Part shown: positions 5,868-6,327 of the stretch, piece after piece
Layout: each line of letters starts with the position of its first letter
Numbering within the stretch: position 1 is the stretch's first letter
Assembly: GCA_019310665.1 (NCBI GenBank)
Contig: JAFDDW010000129.1
Location: forward strand, 1 to 6,327
Reading direction: 5' to 3'
Length of the DNA stretch: 6,327 bases
Source: Deltaproteobacteria bacterium
GTDB taxonomy: Bacteria > Desulfobacterota > Desulfobacteria > Desulfobacterales > JAFDCJ01
Made by a program: the position numbers and the translations under genes
The notes under the pieces: generated by a model
The model's input: only the letters and a program-made list of their open reading frames with translations
The model's database searches: none
What the model was told of the DNA's origin: nothing

Positions 5868-6327
5868 ATGACGATTACGATTGAAGAAGTCATTCAAAAA
5901 ATAGATGACTGGCGGGACAAACCGGTGGAAATTCAGGAAATGCCCGGGGGGTTGACCAATAAAAACTACCGGGTGGAGGTTGAAGGCCAGTCATATTTTG
6001 TGCGGGTTCCGGGAGCCAGCACCGAGCTTCTGGCAATTGACCGGGATAGTGAATACCAGAGTTCCAAAGCGGCCGCCGACGCCGGGGTGGGCCCTAAAGT
6101 GCTGTACCATCTGCCGGATCATAAAGTGATGGTTTTAGAGTTTCTCAAAGGCGAAACCATGTCGATAGAAAAACTTGGAGCTCCCGGGATGCCGACGCGC
6201 ATATCTCAATCGCTTAAAAAATTGCATGCCGGTGCAAGATGCTTAAATGACTTTAACATGTTTCGACTGGTAGAATTTTATATGGGTATTGTGGAAGCGC
6301 ACGATGTCCGCATTCCCGATGACTACC
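5868..6327 (+). CDS. Second choline kinase-like phosphotransferase (N-terminal part; cut by window end)
   Basis: The frame is open from the ATG to the window edge, giving the first 153 residues of what is probably a protein of about 300. The N-lobe matches the choline/ethanolamine kinase family. It has the nucleotide loop PGGLTNKNY (26-34), then YFVRVPG (43-49) with the family's Arg in place of Lys, then an acidic residue (E62) and AGVGPKVLY on the pattern expected for the N-lobe helix and strand. VMVLEFLKGETM forms the hinge. The catalytic HXD block lies beyond the window, so activity cannot be judged. It is clearly homologous to the kinase before it but well diverged, so the pair is an old duplication or two separately recruited family members. 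It may act on a different substrate or form a heteromer; neither is shown. Confidence 0.85.
   Translation, partial: MTITIEEVIQKIDDWRDKPVEIQEMPGGLTNKNYRVEVEGQSYFVRVPGASTELLAIDRDSEYQSSKAAADAGVGPKVLYHLPDHKVMVLEFLKGETMSIEKLGAPGMPTRISQSLKKLHAGARCLNDFNMFRLVEFYMGIVEAHDVRIPDDY

Overview
The window carries a complete osmolyte/quaternary-amine uptake operon followed by two tandem choline-kinase-like genes, the second cut by the window end. All genes are on the + strand. Moderate G+C coding DNA, AT-rich intergenic DNA, a non-lipoprotein periplasmic binding protein (so an outer membrane is likely) and a repeat built from TGCCTAAA units point to a Gram-negative proteobacterium. My best guess is Desulfobacterota, partly because I remember this repeat type from Desulfobacterales genomes. 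That placement is inference.

Layout. Bases 1-410 are a non-coding upstream region with a candidate sigma-54-type promoter, a TATAAT box, small palindromes and a possible folded leader. Bases 411-1400 encode a Sec-exported OpuAC/ProX-type binding protein. A perfect 11-bp hairpin without a T-tract fills the gap to 1490-2572, a ProV/OpuAA-type ATPase with a shortened C-terminal CBS tail. That gene overlaps 2569-4569 by four bases (GTGA). The latter encodes a 666-residue permease in which two ProW-like membrane domains are fused. Bases 4570-4970 are non-coding and hold a nested inverted-repeat element. Bases 4971-5852 encode a LicA/choline-kinase-like phosphotransferase, and 5868 to the end encodes a paralogous kinase of the same family.

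How the genes fit together. The binding protein would deliver a betaine, choline-like or related methylated amine to the fused permease, driven by the ATPase. The two kinases would phosphorylate a small amino-alcohol or a related substrate in the cytoplasm. Uptake followed by phosphorylation is a reasonable hypothesis, but the substrate cannot be read from the sequence. TMAO or glycine betaine import is equally compatible with the transporter, and neither is a kinase substrate. The least ordinary features are the fused permease with a single-CBS ATPase, the paired divergent kinases, and the nested repeat between transporter and kinases.
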